Shown: positions 47,284 through 58,227 of the stretch, piece after piece
Layout: each line of letters begins with the position of its first letter
Numbering within the stretch: the stretch's first letter is position 1
NCBI RefSeq assembly: GCF_014633365.1
Contig: NC_068347.1
Span: 25,026,493-25,090,492, forward strand
Reading direction: 5' to 3'
Origin: Diospyros lotus
Taxonomy: Eukaryota > Streptophyta > Magnoliopsida > Ericales > Ebenaceae
DNA: 64,000 nt
Made by a program: the position numbers and the translations under genes
The notes under the pieces: model-generated
Database searches by the model: none
The model's input: the letters and a program-made list of their open reading frames with translations, nothing else
What the model was told of the DNA's origin: nothing

Positions 47284-48110
47284 GAAAAGAAATCAAGACA
47301 TGATCAAGTGGGTTACACAATCTTCAAGAGAAAAGCGAGGAAGAAGAAAGTGAAGAAAGTGAGGATGATGATGATGAAGATGATTTAATAGTTCTCACTA
47401 GGAAGTTCAAGAGATTCATTAATGGAAAAAAGTTGGAAGAAAAAAGAAAGCCAAGGGTGAAAAAGGATAAGTTTGAGGAGGAGAAATATAGAAGAGAAGT
47501 AAAATGTTTTGGAGCAATGAATCAATTGATGGAAACCTAAAGATCTTGAGGTAACAGCTCAAAATTTTGATTGTTTAAACGATGATTTCTCTTTTGAAGA
47601 ATTATAAGATGATTTTGATGACTTAGCTTATGATTTTAAGAAATTAAGTTTGAAATTTGTTGAAAAAGAAAATCATGTCTTCAGAAAATAAAGAAAATTC
47701 TTTGAAAAATGAGAAGAAAACTTTGAAAACTTAAAATGATGAACTTCAAGAGAAAAACCAAGGTTTAAAATTATCTCTTGCAAAGGTAAACAAAGAAAAA
47801 GTAGAATTGAAAAATGCCCTTGAGAGTCAAAGAAAAGATTTTCATAAAAGAAGAAAAAGGAAAAATAGTTTTGTGAAAAGAAAACAAATTTTTGCCTCAC
47901 ATTCTAAGATTATTTGTCATTATTGTGGAAAATGTCGGCATTCTAAAATAAATATTTTATAAGAAACCATCCCACAAGATATAAACAAATATGGATTCCA
48001 AAGGAAATATCCTGCACTAACAATGGTGAACCCAAAGTGGTTTGGGCACCAAAATCTTTTGGATAATTTATTTTTTCAGGAATGCTTGACATCCAAGTGA
48101 AACTCAAAGT
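47284..48110 (+). pseudogene. Ty1/copia gag remnant (SIRE-like)
   Basis: Plus-strand fragments in several frames read EESEESEDDDDEDDLIVL, TRKFKRFINGKK and, after a stretch of coiled-coil-like Lys/Glu sequence, HSKIICHYCGKCRHSK. The last is a degenerate CCHC zinc knuckle (C-x2-C, with Arg where Gly-His is usual). A piece like NPKVVWAPKS follows near 48,030-48,055, as it does after the knuckle in plant copia elements. Many stops break it. No integrase or RT is seen. Confidence 0.7.
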
Positions 48111-48489
48111 CAAATCATTAAAGAATGAATCAAGCATGAAAAAAAGAGGGAAGTGAAATAGGATATCACCCCTAGATTTGTTAACCAAGAGTAAGGAATT
48201 TATTTTGGCATCAAGCTTGGTGTGGTGGTATATCTCTATCTCTCAACTGTCCAAGTGGAGTGTTTAATTCCTATTCTTTCTACTCATTCTTGTATTTACC
48301 CTCATAAGCTTTGTTTCTTATCATCTTGAGGGAAACCTTGTTGTGAGCTTTCTTTGAAACTCTTATTTTAACAAGTGTTTGTAAGGGTTCTACCTCATCC
48401 CTTAAAAGGTTTGTATGGTTTCTGTTTTGTCCTTAAAAGCAAAGGTTACACCTCAATCTATAAAAGGTAGTGGTTACTACTGAGCCCCC

Positions 48490-48675
48490 TTGAAAAAACC
48501 AGAGTTCCTACTTAGCCCATGAAAAGTAGAAGTTACAACTACTCCTGTAAAAGCTGGGATTACTGTTTAGCCCATTAAAAGAAAAAGTTTCAACTCCACT
48601 TGTAAAAGTTGGGGTACCTACTTAGTTTGTGAAAAGTAGAGATTTCAATTGAGTCTGTAAAGACTGTGTATGGGT
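48490..48675 (+). repeat. Three 55-bp imperfect tandem repeats
   Basis: The unit containing TACTTAGCCCATGAAAAGTAGAAGTTACAACT and CTTGTAAAAGTTGGGG recurs with CTTAG/TTTAG at 48,511, 48,566 and 48,621, 55 bp apart. More degenerate copies extend leftward to about 48,390 (TAAAAGG...GGTTACAC). It lies beyond the copia gag remnant and may be part of that element's leader or LTR. The stretch 48,110-48,490 shows nothing else. Confidence 0.65.
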
Positions 48676-48829
48676 TATAGTTGATCCCTTAAAAGCTAAT
48701 CCCTTAGTTGATGTGTTAAATCTTTAGTAAGGAGTTAAGGCAGAGAACTAGGCTTGTTGGTTGAATCATTATAAATTGTTGTGTCTTGTGGACTACTTCT
48801 TGTGTTTTGATGATATTATTTTTCACCTG

Positions 48830-48971
48830 TGTGACGCCCCGGCCCCCACTACCGGGTGTCGCCGTAACTCACGATTACAACCTCGCCCTATCTCGAAGGA
48901 CGGTTATGCTCTGTCAATATAAAGTATTAAAATAGTATGGGTACCCTGGATGGGGTCTAGGTTTCACTACC
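48830..48971 (-). repeat. LTR fragment split by the Athila element, left part
   Basis: The plus strand begins TGTGACGCCCCGGCCCCC, the same style of end as the three solo LTRs. On the minus strand this is the LTR 3' end (CGGGGCGTCACA). The fragment stops at CACTACC, where the Athila LTR begins. The rest appears to continue at 63,403. Confidence 0.6.
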
Positions 48972-50501
48972 TGATAAGCTCATAATTTTATAATTTTATT
49001 CTCCTAACATTTAGTTTATTTAGCATGTTTTAGGTCTTATAGTGCTTGTTTATAATAATATTTTATATATAAGACATTAGTGGAAAAGTTTAATAAATTA
49101 TGTTTAAGAAATAAAAATAAAAAATAAAAAAATAGAAAAAAAAATCTCACACATTTATTATTATTTTCTTACATATGTTTATATGAATTTTATTTATTAA
49201 TTTTGTAGGAAAGATAATGCAAAATTGGAGTAAAAGTGAAGCAGTGAGCCATGCATGGAATTAGAGTTGGAATTGTAGTTGAATTGAAGACTAAATATAA
49301 TACTTTAATCAAGGGCCCACATGTGTAATTGAAGTTAAAATTGAAGTCCATGAAGCTGTGATGTTGAAGGTGCAATTGAAAGTAAGATATATTATAATAA
49401 ATTGAAAGTCCAAGTCCAATTGAATTGAAGGCCCAATAAATCACGTGCAATTGGAAGGAAGAAATTGAAGTGGGCCATGAAAATTGAGGGCTTGCATGCG
49501 CTGCACTTGATATATATATATATATATATAATATATTAAGGAGGCAATAGGGAGGGAATTAAAAAAGAACACACGGGAGCGCTGAATTAGGGAATTAGAG
49601 AAGAGCCGCCACACGTAGAGAAGAACAGACGACACAGGGGCGCTCATTCTCTTCTCCCTCATACGTCTATTTTTATCTCTTCCTTAGGTTTTTTCTTTTA
49701 CTTTTGATGGATTGCTAAACTTTTGTTCCAGTACAAGGATAATCAAAGTTTTGATTCTGCAGGAATTGTGAGATTGAATTGATTTTCATTATTCTTTTAT
49801 TCTTTCTCTATTTATATATCTTCTATGTTTGTTGAAATTATTGTTTCGATTAATTAATACAAAGGGCTCATTGTATAATTATCAGAATAATATATCGTCA
49901 ATTAGAAATCTGAATCCGTAATTGTTTAGATATTCTAATATTGGTGGCAATTAACATAACTGATTATGGATAGGTCTTCAATTTATGTTTTGGAGATATA
50001 TAATCTAGCTTAAATGAATCGAGCTTGTGCATTCATTGGTTAGAATTGGTCACCTTTCTAATAATTAAAGTTGTTGATAAATTAAACCTTAAGAGCTTGT
50101 TTAAGATTGCTTATTAACAAGGGAAATAATCAATGAGCTTGTCTTGATTATCATCAAAGTAAAGAGGGATAGGTTGTTAGAGCTTGTTAATAACCATAAC
50201 CAATTTAGTGAAAGAATGGAGGATTTTATTTTTTTATCAATGATCAATTTCTCGGATCAACTCTAAGATTATACCTTGGACTGGATACTTGCTTAAACTG
50301 ATTTTCTGTTAATTCATATCCCTACATTTGTTTTATTTTAAATTATTTAAATTTCAAAACCCCCAACGTTTCTTCTATTTATTTTAATTTTTCAAATGAA
50401 TAGATCTAACTAATCCCTGTGGATACGACCTTGCTCATCACTATCACAATTTACATTTTTAAGAGCGAGAATTTATTCTTTGTTGCATTCGACACCCATC
50501 A
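48972..50501 (+). repeat. 5' LTR of the Athila element
   Basis: It begins TGATAAGCTCATAATTTTAT, which is repeated after the polypurine tract at 63,349. It ends in GACACCCATCA just before the primer-binding site. The length of 1,530 bp fits Athila LTRs. A TA microsatellite is at about 49,510-49,530. The last part (CCCTGTGGATACGACCTTGC) is typical of this group. The minus-strand open frames here are not genes. Confidence 0.85.
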
Positions 50502-50507
50502 AATTTT

Positions 50508-50525
50508 TAATGTCGTTGTCGGGGA
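50508..50525 (+). other. Primer-binding site (Asp-tRNA), degenerate
   Basis: The sequence TAATGTCGTTGTCGGGGA aligns with the 18-base Asp-tRNA complement used by Athila elements at all but five positions. All five differences are transitions (G-A or C-T). It lies six bases after the LTR end. Confidence 0.7.
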
Positions 50526-50585
50526 TTGGTGTCAAATAGATTTATTCTTTTTATTTTTATTTGTATTTTTATTTTTGTTTATTTT

Positions 50586-51882
50586 ATGCCTCGTTCTTCT
50601 CGTACAGGTGAACTCCAATACGATCTTGAGATTGAGAAGGCAGCTCGAAGGTTGAGGAAGGAAACTAAATTGCACAAACAAGTATCTCCATCTTCATCCG
50701 CTGGATTGGATTTACCAGTGGACTCGGTTGATTCATCTAGCGATACTAAAATAGAACAAGAGATGGCCAACGAAGAAAGAACCTTAAGGGAATTGGCTGC
50801 ACCAAATGAGAACCAACAGCTGCTCTACATTTAGTATCCAACCTTAGAGGTAGATTTTGAATTAAAATTCGGCTTGATCCATTTGCTTCCTAAATTCCAT
50901 GGTCGTGAGAATGAAGATCCCCACAAGCATCTAAAGGAATTCCACGTGGTGTGTTCAAGCCTGAAACATAAGGAGTGACTGAAGAATAGATCAAATTACG
51001 TGCTTTTTCATTCTCGTTGGCTGATACAGCAAAGGATTGGTTGTTTTACTTACCTCCAGGTTTTGTAACTACATGGACAGGGATGGTCAGATTGTTTCTT
51101 GATAAATTTTTCCCTGCTTCATGAGCTGTTAGCATCAGAAAAGAGATATATGGAATAAGGCAAAATGATACAGAAACCCTTCACGAGTATTGGGAGAGAT
51201 TTAGACAATTGTGTGCCAACTGTCCTCAACATGGAATTTCTAAACAGCTCCTCATTCAGTATTTCTATGAAGGGCTACTACCTATGGAGAGGAAAATGAT
51301 GGACGTAGTTAGTGGATGTGCTATAGTGAATAAAACCCCTAGTGCCTCTAGAGATTTGATTTCCATCATGGCTGCTAACTCACAGCAGTTTGCATTCAGA
51401 CAAGACACCCCTTCGAGAAGGGTGAATGAGGTAAGTATATCTTCCCTTGAAAATCAAATATCCAATCTCACTTCTCTTGTTCAATAATTGGCTGTAGGAA
51501 ATTTGCAACAAGTTAAAGCTTGTGGAATTTGTGCTACTACTAGTCATCCAATGGATATGTGTCCTACACTTCAAGAAGATTCTTTAGAGCATGCCAATGC
51601 AGTTGGAGGATTCCCAGGCCCACCACAAAGGAAGTACGATCCTTATTTAAATACTTACAATCCAGGGTGGAGGGATCATCCCAACTTCAGTTATAGAGCA
51701 AGACCACAATTCCAACATTACCAGCCTAGACCACATATTCCACCACAACAGTCATCCTCAAGTTCAGGTATGTCTCTAGAAGAAATTGTTAAATCACTTG
51801 CAACTAACACACAATAATTTCAACAGGAGACAAGAACAAGCATCAAGCAATTGGAGAATCAAGTAAGTCAATTGGCATCTTC
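50586..51882 (+). pseudogene. Athila gag, N-terminal and central parts (broken)
   Basis: The frame starts MPRSSRTGELQYDLEIEKAAR and continues through RTLRELAAP, LLPKFHGRENEDPHKHLKEF, AKDWLFYLPPG, KFFPAS, RKEIYGIRQND, YFYEGLLPMERKM, AANSQQFAFR and a degenerate knuckle region (CGICATTSHPMDMCPTLQED). Stops interrupt it at about 50,832 (TAG), 50,998, 51,121 (TGA), 51,485 (TAA) and 51,816 (TAA), with small frameshifts near 50,975. Several stops are at expected Gln codons. The open pieces are 50,586-50,834, 51,209-51,487 and 51,488-51,817. The last residues, QLASS, are cut by a solo LTR. Confidence 0.85.
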
Positions 51883-54800
51883 TGTAAGGCCCGCTTCTGA
51901 ATATTTTCGCTCAGCATAGGATATTTGAAGGGAGGTCATTACAGAGATGGTATAGAAGAAAACTGATCTAAAATGACAACTCATTTCATTTCTAGCAGCG
52001 AAAATTAAATAAGATTTAATTACACTCTCAATATCTCATGACGTTAGGCTCGATCGCCATACAATATAATAAGAGGCTCAAATGCCAATAAACATAACAA
52101 ATCCTCATCGCTATAAACCTCACTAAATCACTAACTAGGATCTTTGAAGCTAGGACGCATCTCCGTACACCACTATCCCTGGGCTGTAGTCCTACTAGAC
52201 TCGCCCCCAATAACCGTCTTTCCTTTACCTGGAATGGCAAAGAAGATCAAATGAGCCACAAGGCTCAGCAAGTTCGAGAAACAAAGAACAATATATAGGA
52301 TCCAAAAACATGAAGACACCAAGAAGAGTAATCAAGGACTCCACAATTATATACAAGATTCATAATTCATGAATTTTTCACTTCAACTTAATATATCATG
52401 TCACCATGTATCACTATGCAAATGTGCATAAAATTTCAATGTCATTATCAATTCTCACAGTCTCGCAACCCATCAATCAATACATGCAAGAGTGTATTAT
52501 TTCATTATCAATATCAATTTCACTAGCTCTCAAGCCATAAATTGATGCATGCAAAAGTGCATAAGTTCCATAAAACCTCATAATAAATATGGAGCCAACC
52601 TGCCAGGCTATGGCCACCTCATCTCATGCCAGGTGCTCTAGGGTATCATTTCTCCCTCCGCGCAAAATAATAGGTGTGCAAAACATATATATATATATGT
52701 AACATGTACATGTATGCATCATGTATGCATTTTCCAACCACATGTATTTAAATTATTGTTTCTGCGATATTCATACTTTCAACATCACTTACCTATACTG
52801 GGTATTTTCCCATCATCAGATAAATTCAACATAACTTACTTCATAACATTTACCACATTCAAGATGTAATTTATGACACAGAAATGCTTGATGTAATTTA
52901 TAACACAAGAATAATTTTTGAGAGATGCTATTTAATATTAAATCTTGATTCACCAGCTGAGAGGAGTATTATAAATTTAATAACTATTTTTCTCATCATA
53001 TGATTGTTGTGATTTCATTTAACCAGTGATAGTATGGATTTACTTGCATTCGTGCTCATAGCTCAAATTCATTATTAGTCCCCATGCAATCAGAATGACC
53101 ACATCACGCGAAATTGCTGGTCAAACATAAACCTGGAATTTTTCTAAGGCGAAGGACCAATTAGAACATATTTTTGAAAATATCTTCATTTTGAAAAATT
53201 AACTCTCGGTATTTTAATAACTAACATTCATTGTTGTAAGAATGATTTTTAATGAATTTTTCAAGAAACGGAAGCTATGTATTTTGAGGGTGGTAAAATC
53301 GTAAATTCTTGAGTCTGTATTAAAACCAAAATTCTATCTTTTTATTGTTATGGATTTTGATTTTTTTTATATTTTTATTAAATCCAAATGGGGGGTACTT
53401 TCTTATTTACATTTATGCATTAACGTAAATGAATGGGGTGTGAGCAGAGAGCTTGCAGCAAACGCTTACGGGAAGAGCTCGGGATGAGCTCGAGGTCATG
53501 AGTTCACGGCTTACGGAGGGAGCTCGGGAGAGCTTGCGAAAAGGACAAGCAGAAAAAGCTCGGAATGAGCTCGAGGTCATGAGCTGAACAAGAGTTCGCT
53601 GAATGAGCTCGCGGTTAAGGGGTTGGGCAAGAGCTTGCTGGACGAGCTCACGCAAAGAGCTTGAGAAATGAGCTCGCAGAAAGAGCTCAGAACGAGCTCG
53701 CTGAAACATCAATGAAGCTGAACGTGTATATATATATATAACTGGGTTTGCCGAACAGAATAGGGGCATTCGAACGATTGTTTAAGCATGAGTATATGGT
53801 GGATTGGTTAGGCAGTGCATGGCTTGGGTAAGCTTTTCAAATCAGTGAGAGGTAACAGCTCGTTACGCATGTATGTATATGTGTATTTATAAGTGGGTCT
53901 CATATATGAGCGAACAGTGTATATATTTTTAGTTGAGCTTTTGTTGTTTGATGTGAGACCTCCGAATACCTCAATGAAATCATTCGAATGAGTGGCAGAT
54001 GACTTAGCATTTTACATTCCGACATAGCACATACAACTATAAGAGGCATTTGGAACAACTAGCTCATTTAGATGTGATATACACGTAAATATATATATAT
54101 ATATATATACATTTAACACTGTTTCTTTGGATGCAGAACGAGCAGAGGTTCTCATCCTCACCTAGCTATATAAAATGCCATTCACGAAGAAAGCTTGGGG
54201 TGAAAACAAACCCCATTTTGAGACATCAAATGGACTTCACAGTAACTGGGGAATTTATACACAAAATAGACACAGTGGAAAAACACTACAGCGAGGTGAC
54301 ATAATAAATAGTTTGTAATGACAGAGAATAGAAGGAAGCTTGCAGAAAGTTAAAGAAGAAAGTAGAAAATCAAGGAAGCTTGCATTGGAATACAGAATAT
54401 ATATATATATATCAAAGAGAAAGAGAGAGTTCGCATTGAAAGATAAAGTGGAAGTGCAAGAAGAACTTGCCTGATAACTCCATTATGCAGAAAAATCCTC
54501 CATTCTTGAAGCTGCTATCATCCCAGACGAAATAAGAAAAAGAGGTCATAGATAGGAAATATGGGTACACTCAGGAGAAAGGTCGCCAGTGCAGGTGCAG
54601 CACGAAGAAGGAAAATGTGCATTCTACACCTACCACTTGGTCAAAATGACCCGATTGCCCTTCATCTTTACAATGGTCAAAAGGAAGACCAAGGGCACTA
54701 TTGACATTTGCTATCCAATTTAATTTATTATGATTTTCTTTTAAAGATTTCAAATTTCATTTCTCAATTGGGCTCAGCCCATGCCGTGGGTCATTCCATG

Positions 54801-55081
54801 GCCCAACTTGCTAACCCATATAAATTCTCATCATCCAAGCCCATTCATAATACAATTAAAAATTTTGAACACATCTCAATGGCCCAATTTATTTGGACTT
54901 TCCTCACATTTTTGGATCCCATTTGGATAGGCTACAAAATTCTTATTTCCACTTACTCTTTATTCCAATAATAATAAAAAGAATATTTTCAATCCTCAAT
55001 TAATTAAAGAAAAAACTTTAAGCTAAAAAAAATAATAATAAAATACCCAAAAACGTCTAGACCCCCTAATGGGTTGTTACA
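51883..55081 (-). repeat. Solo long LTR inside Athila gag, 3,199 bp
   Basis: The plus strand begins TGTAAGGCCCGC and ends GTTGTTACA, with TCTTC on both sides (51,878-51,882 and 55,082-55,086). Its removal joins QLASS to MSRLETQGKLP, the expected gag reading. TATAAATA on the minus strand (53,884-53,891) suggests leftward transcription. There is no primer site, coding region or second LTR. It is the longest of the three related solo LTRs here and includes a GAGCTC-rich block. Confidence 0.8.
53445..53705. repeat. GAGCTC-rich degenerate repeats in the solo LTR
   Basis: The word GAGCTC or a one-base variant (GAGCTT, GAGTTC, AAGCTC) occurs about every 15-25 bp across some 260 bp. Longer copies such as GGATGAGCTCGAGGTCATGAG and GAATGAGCTCGAGGTCATGAG occur at about 53,482 and 53,563. 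The GC content is higher than its surroundings. Confidence 0.6.
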
Positions 55082-55086
55082 TCTTC

Positions 55087-55517
55087 AATGAGCAGGTTGG
55101 AGACTCAAGGTAAATTACCTTCCAAAACAAAATGCTAGTGTAATCACCTTGAGGAGTGGCAAGGAGTTGGAAGAACCCAACAAGACGAAGCATAGAATTT
55201 TAGGAGAGGAAGCTAAAAAAGAAGTTGTTCCCCAACCTCAAATTGACAAGCCTAAAGGACTTAATATTAAACAACCCAAGGCGTTGGTGACAAATGCTCT
55301 TTTTCCTACCAGATTGAATAAATCCAAGAAAGAGGAGGAGGAGGAGAAGAAAATCCTAGAAACCTTTCGTAAAATTGAGGTAAATATTCCATTACTTGAT
55401 GCAATTAAACAAGTGCCTCGATATGCTAAATTTCTCAAGGAATTGTGCACCAACAAGAGGAGGTTGAAAGGTAATGAGAAGGTAAGTATGGGAGAGAATG
55501 TTTCAGTCGTCCTCTAA
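55087..55517 (+). pseudogene. Athila gag C-terminus and gag-protease linker
   Basis: After the solo LTR the frame reads MSRLETQGKLPSKTK, is lost through a small deletion near 55,130, and resumes as NASVITLRSGKELEEP. The open frame 55,149-55,517 then has KVEVNIPLLDAIKQVPRYAKFLKELC, the conserved block before protease. It ends at a TAA between VSVVL and KKLPPKCKDPG, where the family has Gln. The sequence is basic and acidic, with an EEEEE run. Confidence 0.85.
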
Positions 55518-55550
55518 AAGAAATTACCTCCCAAATGCAAGGACCCAGGT

Positions 55551-57287
55551 ATGTTCACTATCCCTTGCAAAGTAGGTAATGTTAGGATTGAGAAAGCAAT
55601 GTTAGATCTAGGAGCTTCAATAAATGTCATGCCTCTTTCTGTTTATTCATCTTTGAATATTGGTCCGTTGAAAGAAACAAGTGTGATTATTCAACTTGCT
55701 GATAGATCTAATGTGTATCCTAAGGGAGTTCTTGAGGATGTTTTAGTGCAAGTTGATGAATTGGTTTTTCCTGCTGATTTTTATGTGCTTAACATGGAAG
55801 AAGATGACTCATCTAATCTAGCACCAATCTTATTAGGGAGACCATTTCTAAAAACATCTAGAACAAAAATTGATATGCATGATGGAATTCTCACTATGGA
55901 ATTTGATGGTGAAATTATTAAATTTAATATTTATGAAGCCATGAGAAATCCTAGTGATCTGTCCCCTATTTATGTTATAGATGTTATTGACCCTTTAGCA
56001 CAAGAAATTTTTTATTTTCTTGCTGATGATAAGTTGAAAATTGCACTTTGTAGGAACTTCACTCTTGAAGGATTAGAAAAAGTTATAAAGAAGTTTGTAT
56101 TGGATTCTGACTCGCAAGATGCAATTCATGAACTAGAGTCACTTAAACCTGTGAAGTATAATGTGTCTCAAATTGATTTGCCTGTTTCTCACCCAAAACT
56201 TTTTCCTTCTGTGGTGCAGGCACCAAAATTGGAATTGAAACTCTTGCCAGATCATTTGAAGTATGTATTCTTAGGGGAAAGAGAAACTCTTCCAGTGATA
56301 ATCTCCACAAAGCTCTCTACTTTGGAAGAAGAAAAATTAATTCGGGTGCTTAGAAAGTATAAAGAAGCTATTGGATGGACCATAGCCGACATTAAAGGAT
56401 TAAGCCCTTCTACATGCATGCATAGAATACTACTGGAAAAGGATTGTAGGCCTTCTAGAAAAGCCCAACGTAGATTGAATCCACCCATGATGGAAGTGGT
56501 AAAGAAAGAAATCTTGAAACTTCTAGATGTAGGTATGATCTATCCAATTTCTAATAGCAAATGGGTGAGTCCGGTTCAGGTTGTCCCAAAGAAAATAGGT
56601 ATAACAGTGGTTAAAAATTCTAAAGGTGAGATGGTGCCTACTCGTGTTCAAAACGAGTGGCGGATGTGTATTGATTATAGGAAGTTAAATGCATCAACTA
56701 GGAAAGATCACTTCCCCCTCCCATTTATTGACCAAATGGTTGAACATTTGGCAGGGCGTACTCACTATTGTTGTCTTGATGGTTATTCAGGTTTTCATCA
56801 GATTCTAGTTGCACCAGAGGACCAAGAGAAAACTACATTCACGTGCCCGTTTGGAACTTTTGCATATCGACGAATGCCATTTGGACTTTGTAATGCTCCT
56901 GCTACATTTCAAAGGTGCGTGGTTAGTATATTTTCAGATTATGTGGAGAGCATCATAGAGGTATTTATTGATGATTTTACAGTTTATGGTAATTCTTTTG
57001 ATGCATGTTTAACTAACCTCACAAAAGTGCTTAGAAGATGCATAGAAACAAACTTAGTTTTGAACTATGAGAAGTGTCACTTTATGGTTGATCAGGGCAT
57101 TATTCTAAGCCATATTGTATCCTATAGGGGAATTGAAGTTGATAAAGCTAAGATAGAAGTTATTAAATCTTTGCCTTACTCCACAAATGTACGGAAAGTT
57201 CGCTCTTTTTTTGGACATGCAGGATTATATTGGCATTTTATCAAAGACTTTTCCAAGATCACTCAACCACTATGTAGGCTGTTGTAA
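55551..57287 (+). pseudogene. Athila protease and reverse transcriptase (long open fragment)
   Basis: 578 residues are open. The protease has MLDLGASINVMPLSVY, with the catalytic Asp in DLGAS, and ILLGRPFLKTSRTKID. The RT follows: RRLNPPMMEVVKKEI, WRMCIDYRKLNASTRKDHFP, HYCCLDGYSGFHQI with the first Asp, YRRMPFGLCNAPATFQRC and VFIDDFTVYG with the catalytic pair near 56,964-56,978. GHAGLYWHFIKDFSKI ends the thumb. The frame stops at TAA 57,285-57,287 (CRLL stop KDVVF), again at an expected Gln or Glu. The Met is internal to the original polyprotein. RT active-site residues are all present. Confidence 0.9.
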
Positions 57288-57863
57288 AAAGATGTGGTTT
57301 TCAAATTTGGTGAGGCATGTAAAGGAGCATTTGACAAATTGAAAGATATGCTCACTTCAGCACCAGTTATCTAGCCATCGAATTGGAGTCTTCCATTCGA
57401 AATCATGTGTGATGCAAGTAATCATGCAGTTGGTGCTGTGCTTGGACAAAAAGTTGGAAAAGCCCATCATGCCATTTACTATGCCTTCAGGACACTTGAC
57501 AATGCACAAAGCAACTATTCCACAACTGAAAAAGAACTTTTAGCTATTGTTTTTGCTTTGGAAAAATTTCGTTATTATTTGCTTGGCATTAAAGTGATTA
57601 TTTATTCTAATCATGCAGCTCTCAAGTACTTATTTTCAAAGAAGGAGATGAAACCTAGACTCATTCGATGGATTCTCTTGCTACAAGAATTTGACTTGGA
57701 GATACGTGATAAAAAAAAAGGTATAGAAAATTTGGTTGCTGATCATCTCAGTAGATTAACCATAAGTGAAGAGCCATCCCCATTACAGCACAACTTCCCA
57801 AATGAGTATCTCTTTTCTCTTCAAGAGACAGTCCCTGGTATGCTGATATCGTTAATTATTTAG
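57288..57863 (+). pseudogene. Athila RNase H (active-site substitution)
   Basis: The frame continues KDVVFKFGEACKGAFDKLKD, meets TAG at 57,372-57,374 (APVI stop PSN), and is open from 57,405 to 57,863. RNase H landmarks are [14 protein letters not shown] with Asp, [23 protein letters not shown] with Glu, [16 protein letters not shown] and VADHLSRL with the last Asp. In the third motif the family has Thr-Asp-His. Here it is Ser-Asn-His, so one catalytic Asp is replaced by Asn (G to A). The end of the frame is shifted near 57,835. Confidence 0.85.
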
Positions 57864-58227
57864 TTACTAGAACACTACCAAATGACTTGTCTAGAGCTCA
57901 AAAAGATAAAATAAAAAGTGATGCTAAATATTATGTTTGGGATGACCCTTACTTGTGGAAACATTGTTCTGACCAAATTATTCGCATGTGTGTGTCTCAG
58001 CAAGAAATTCCATCCATTCTTAGATTTTGGTCCTAAGAGAACAGCCCGTAAGATATTAGAGTGTGGATTGTTTTGGCCTACTTTGTTTCGTGATTCATAT
58101 ATGTTTTGCAAGTCTTGTGAACAATGTCAGAAAATAGGAAACATAGGGCATAGAGATCAAATGCCACTTACCCCTATTCTTGTTTGTGAAATATTTGATG
58201 TGTGGGATATTGATTTCATGGGCCCTT
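57864..58227 (+). pseudogene. Athila integrase, N-terminal part
   Basis: Out-of-frame pieces read [40 protein letters not shown] and, in another frame from 58,020, DFGPKRTARKILECGLFWP, CKSCEQCQKIGNIGHRDQMP and FDVWDIDFMGP. The Cys pair of the zinc finger is present. The segment that should carry its His pair, between SILRF and GPKRTA, is shortened by about ten residues. IDFMGP holds the first catalytic Asp. A solo LTR interrupts the codons directly after MGP. Confidence 0.8.

Noticed and set aside
53413..53769. 118-residue minus-strand frame rich in Arg, Ser, Leu and Ala
   Set aside because: It is a translation of the GAGCTC repeat block in the LTR.
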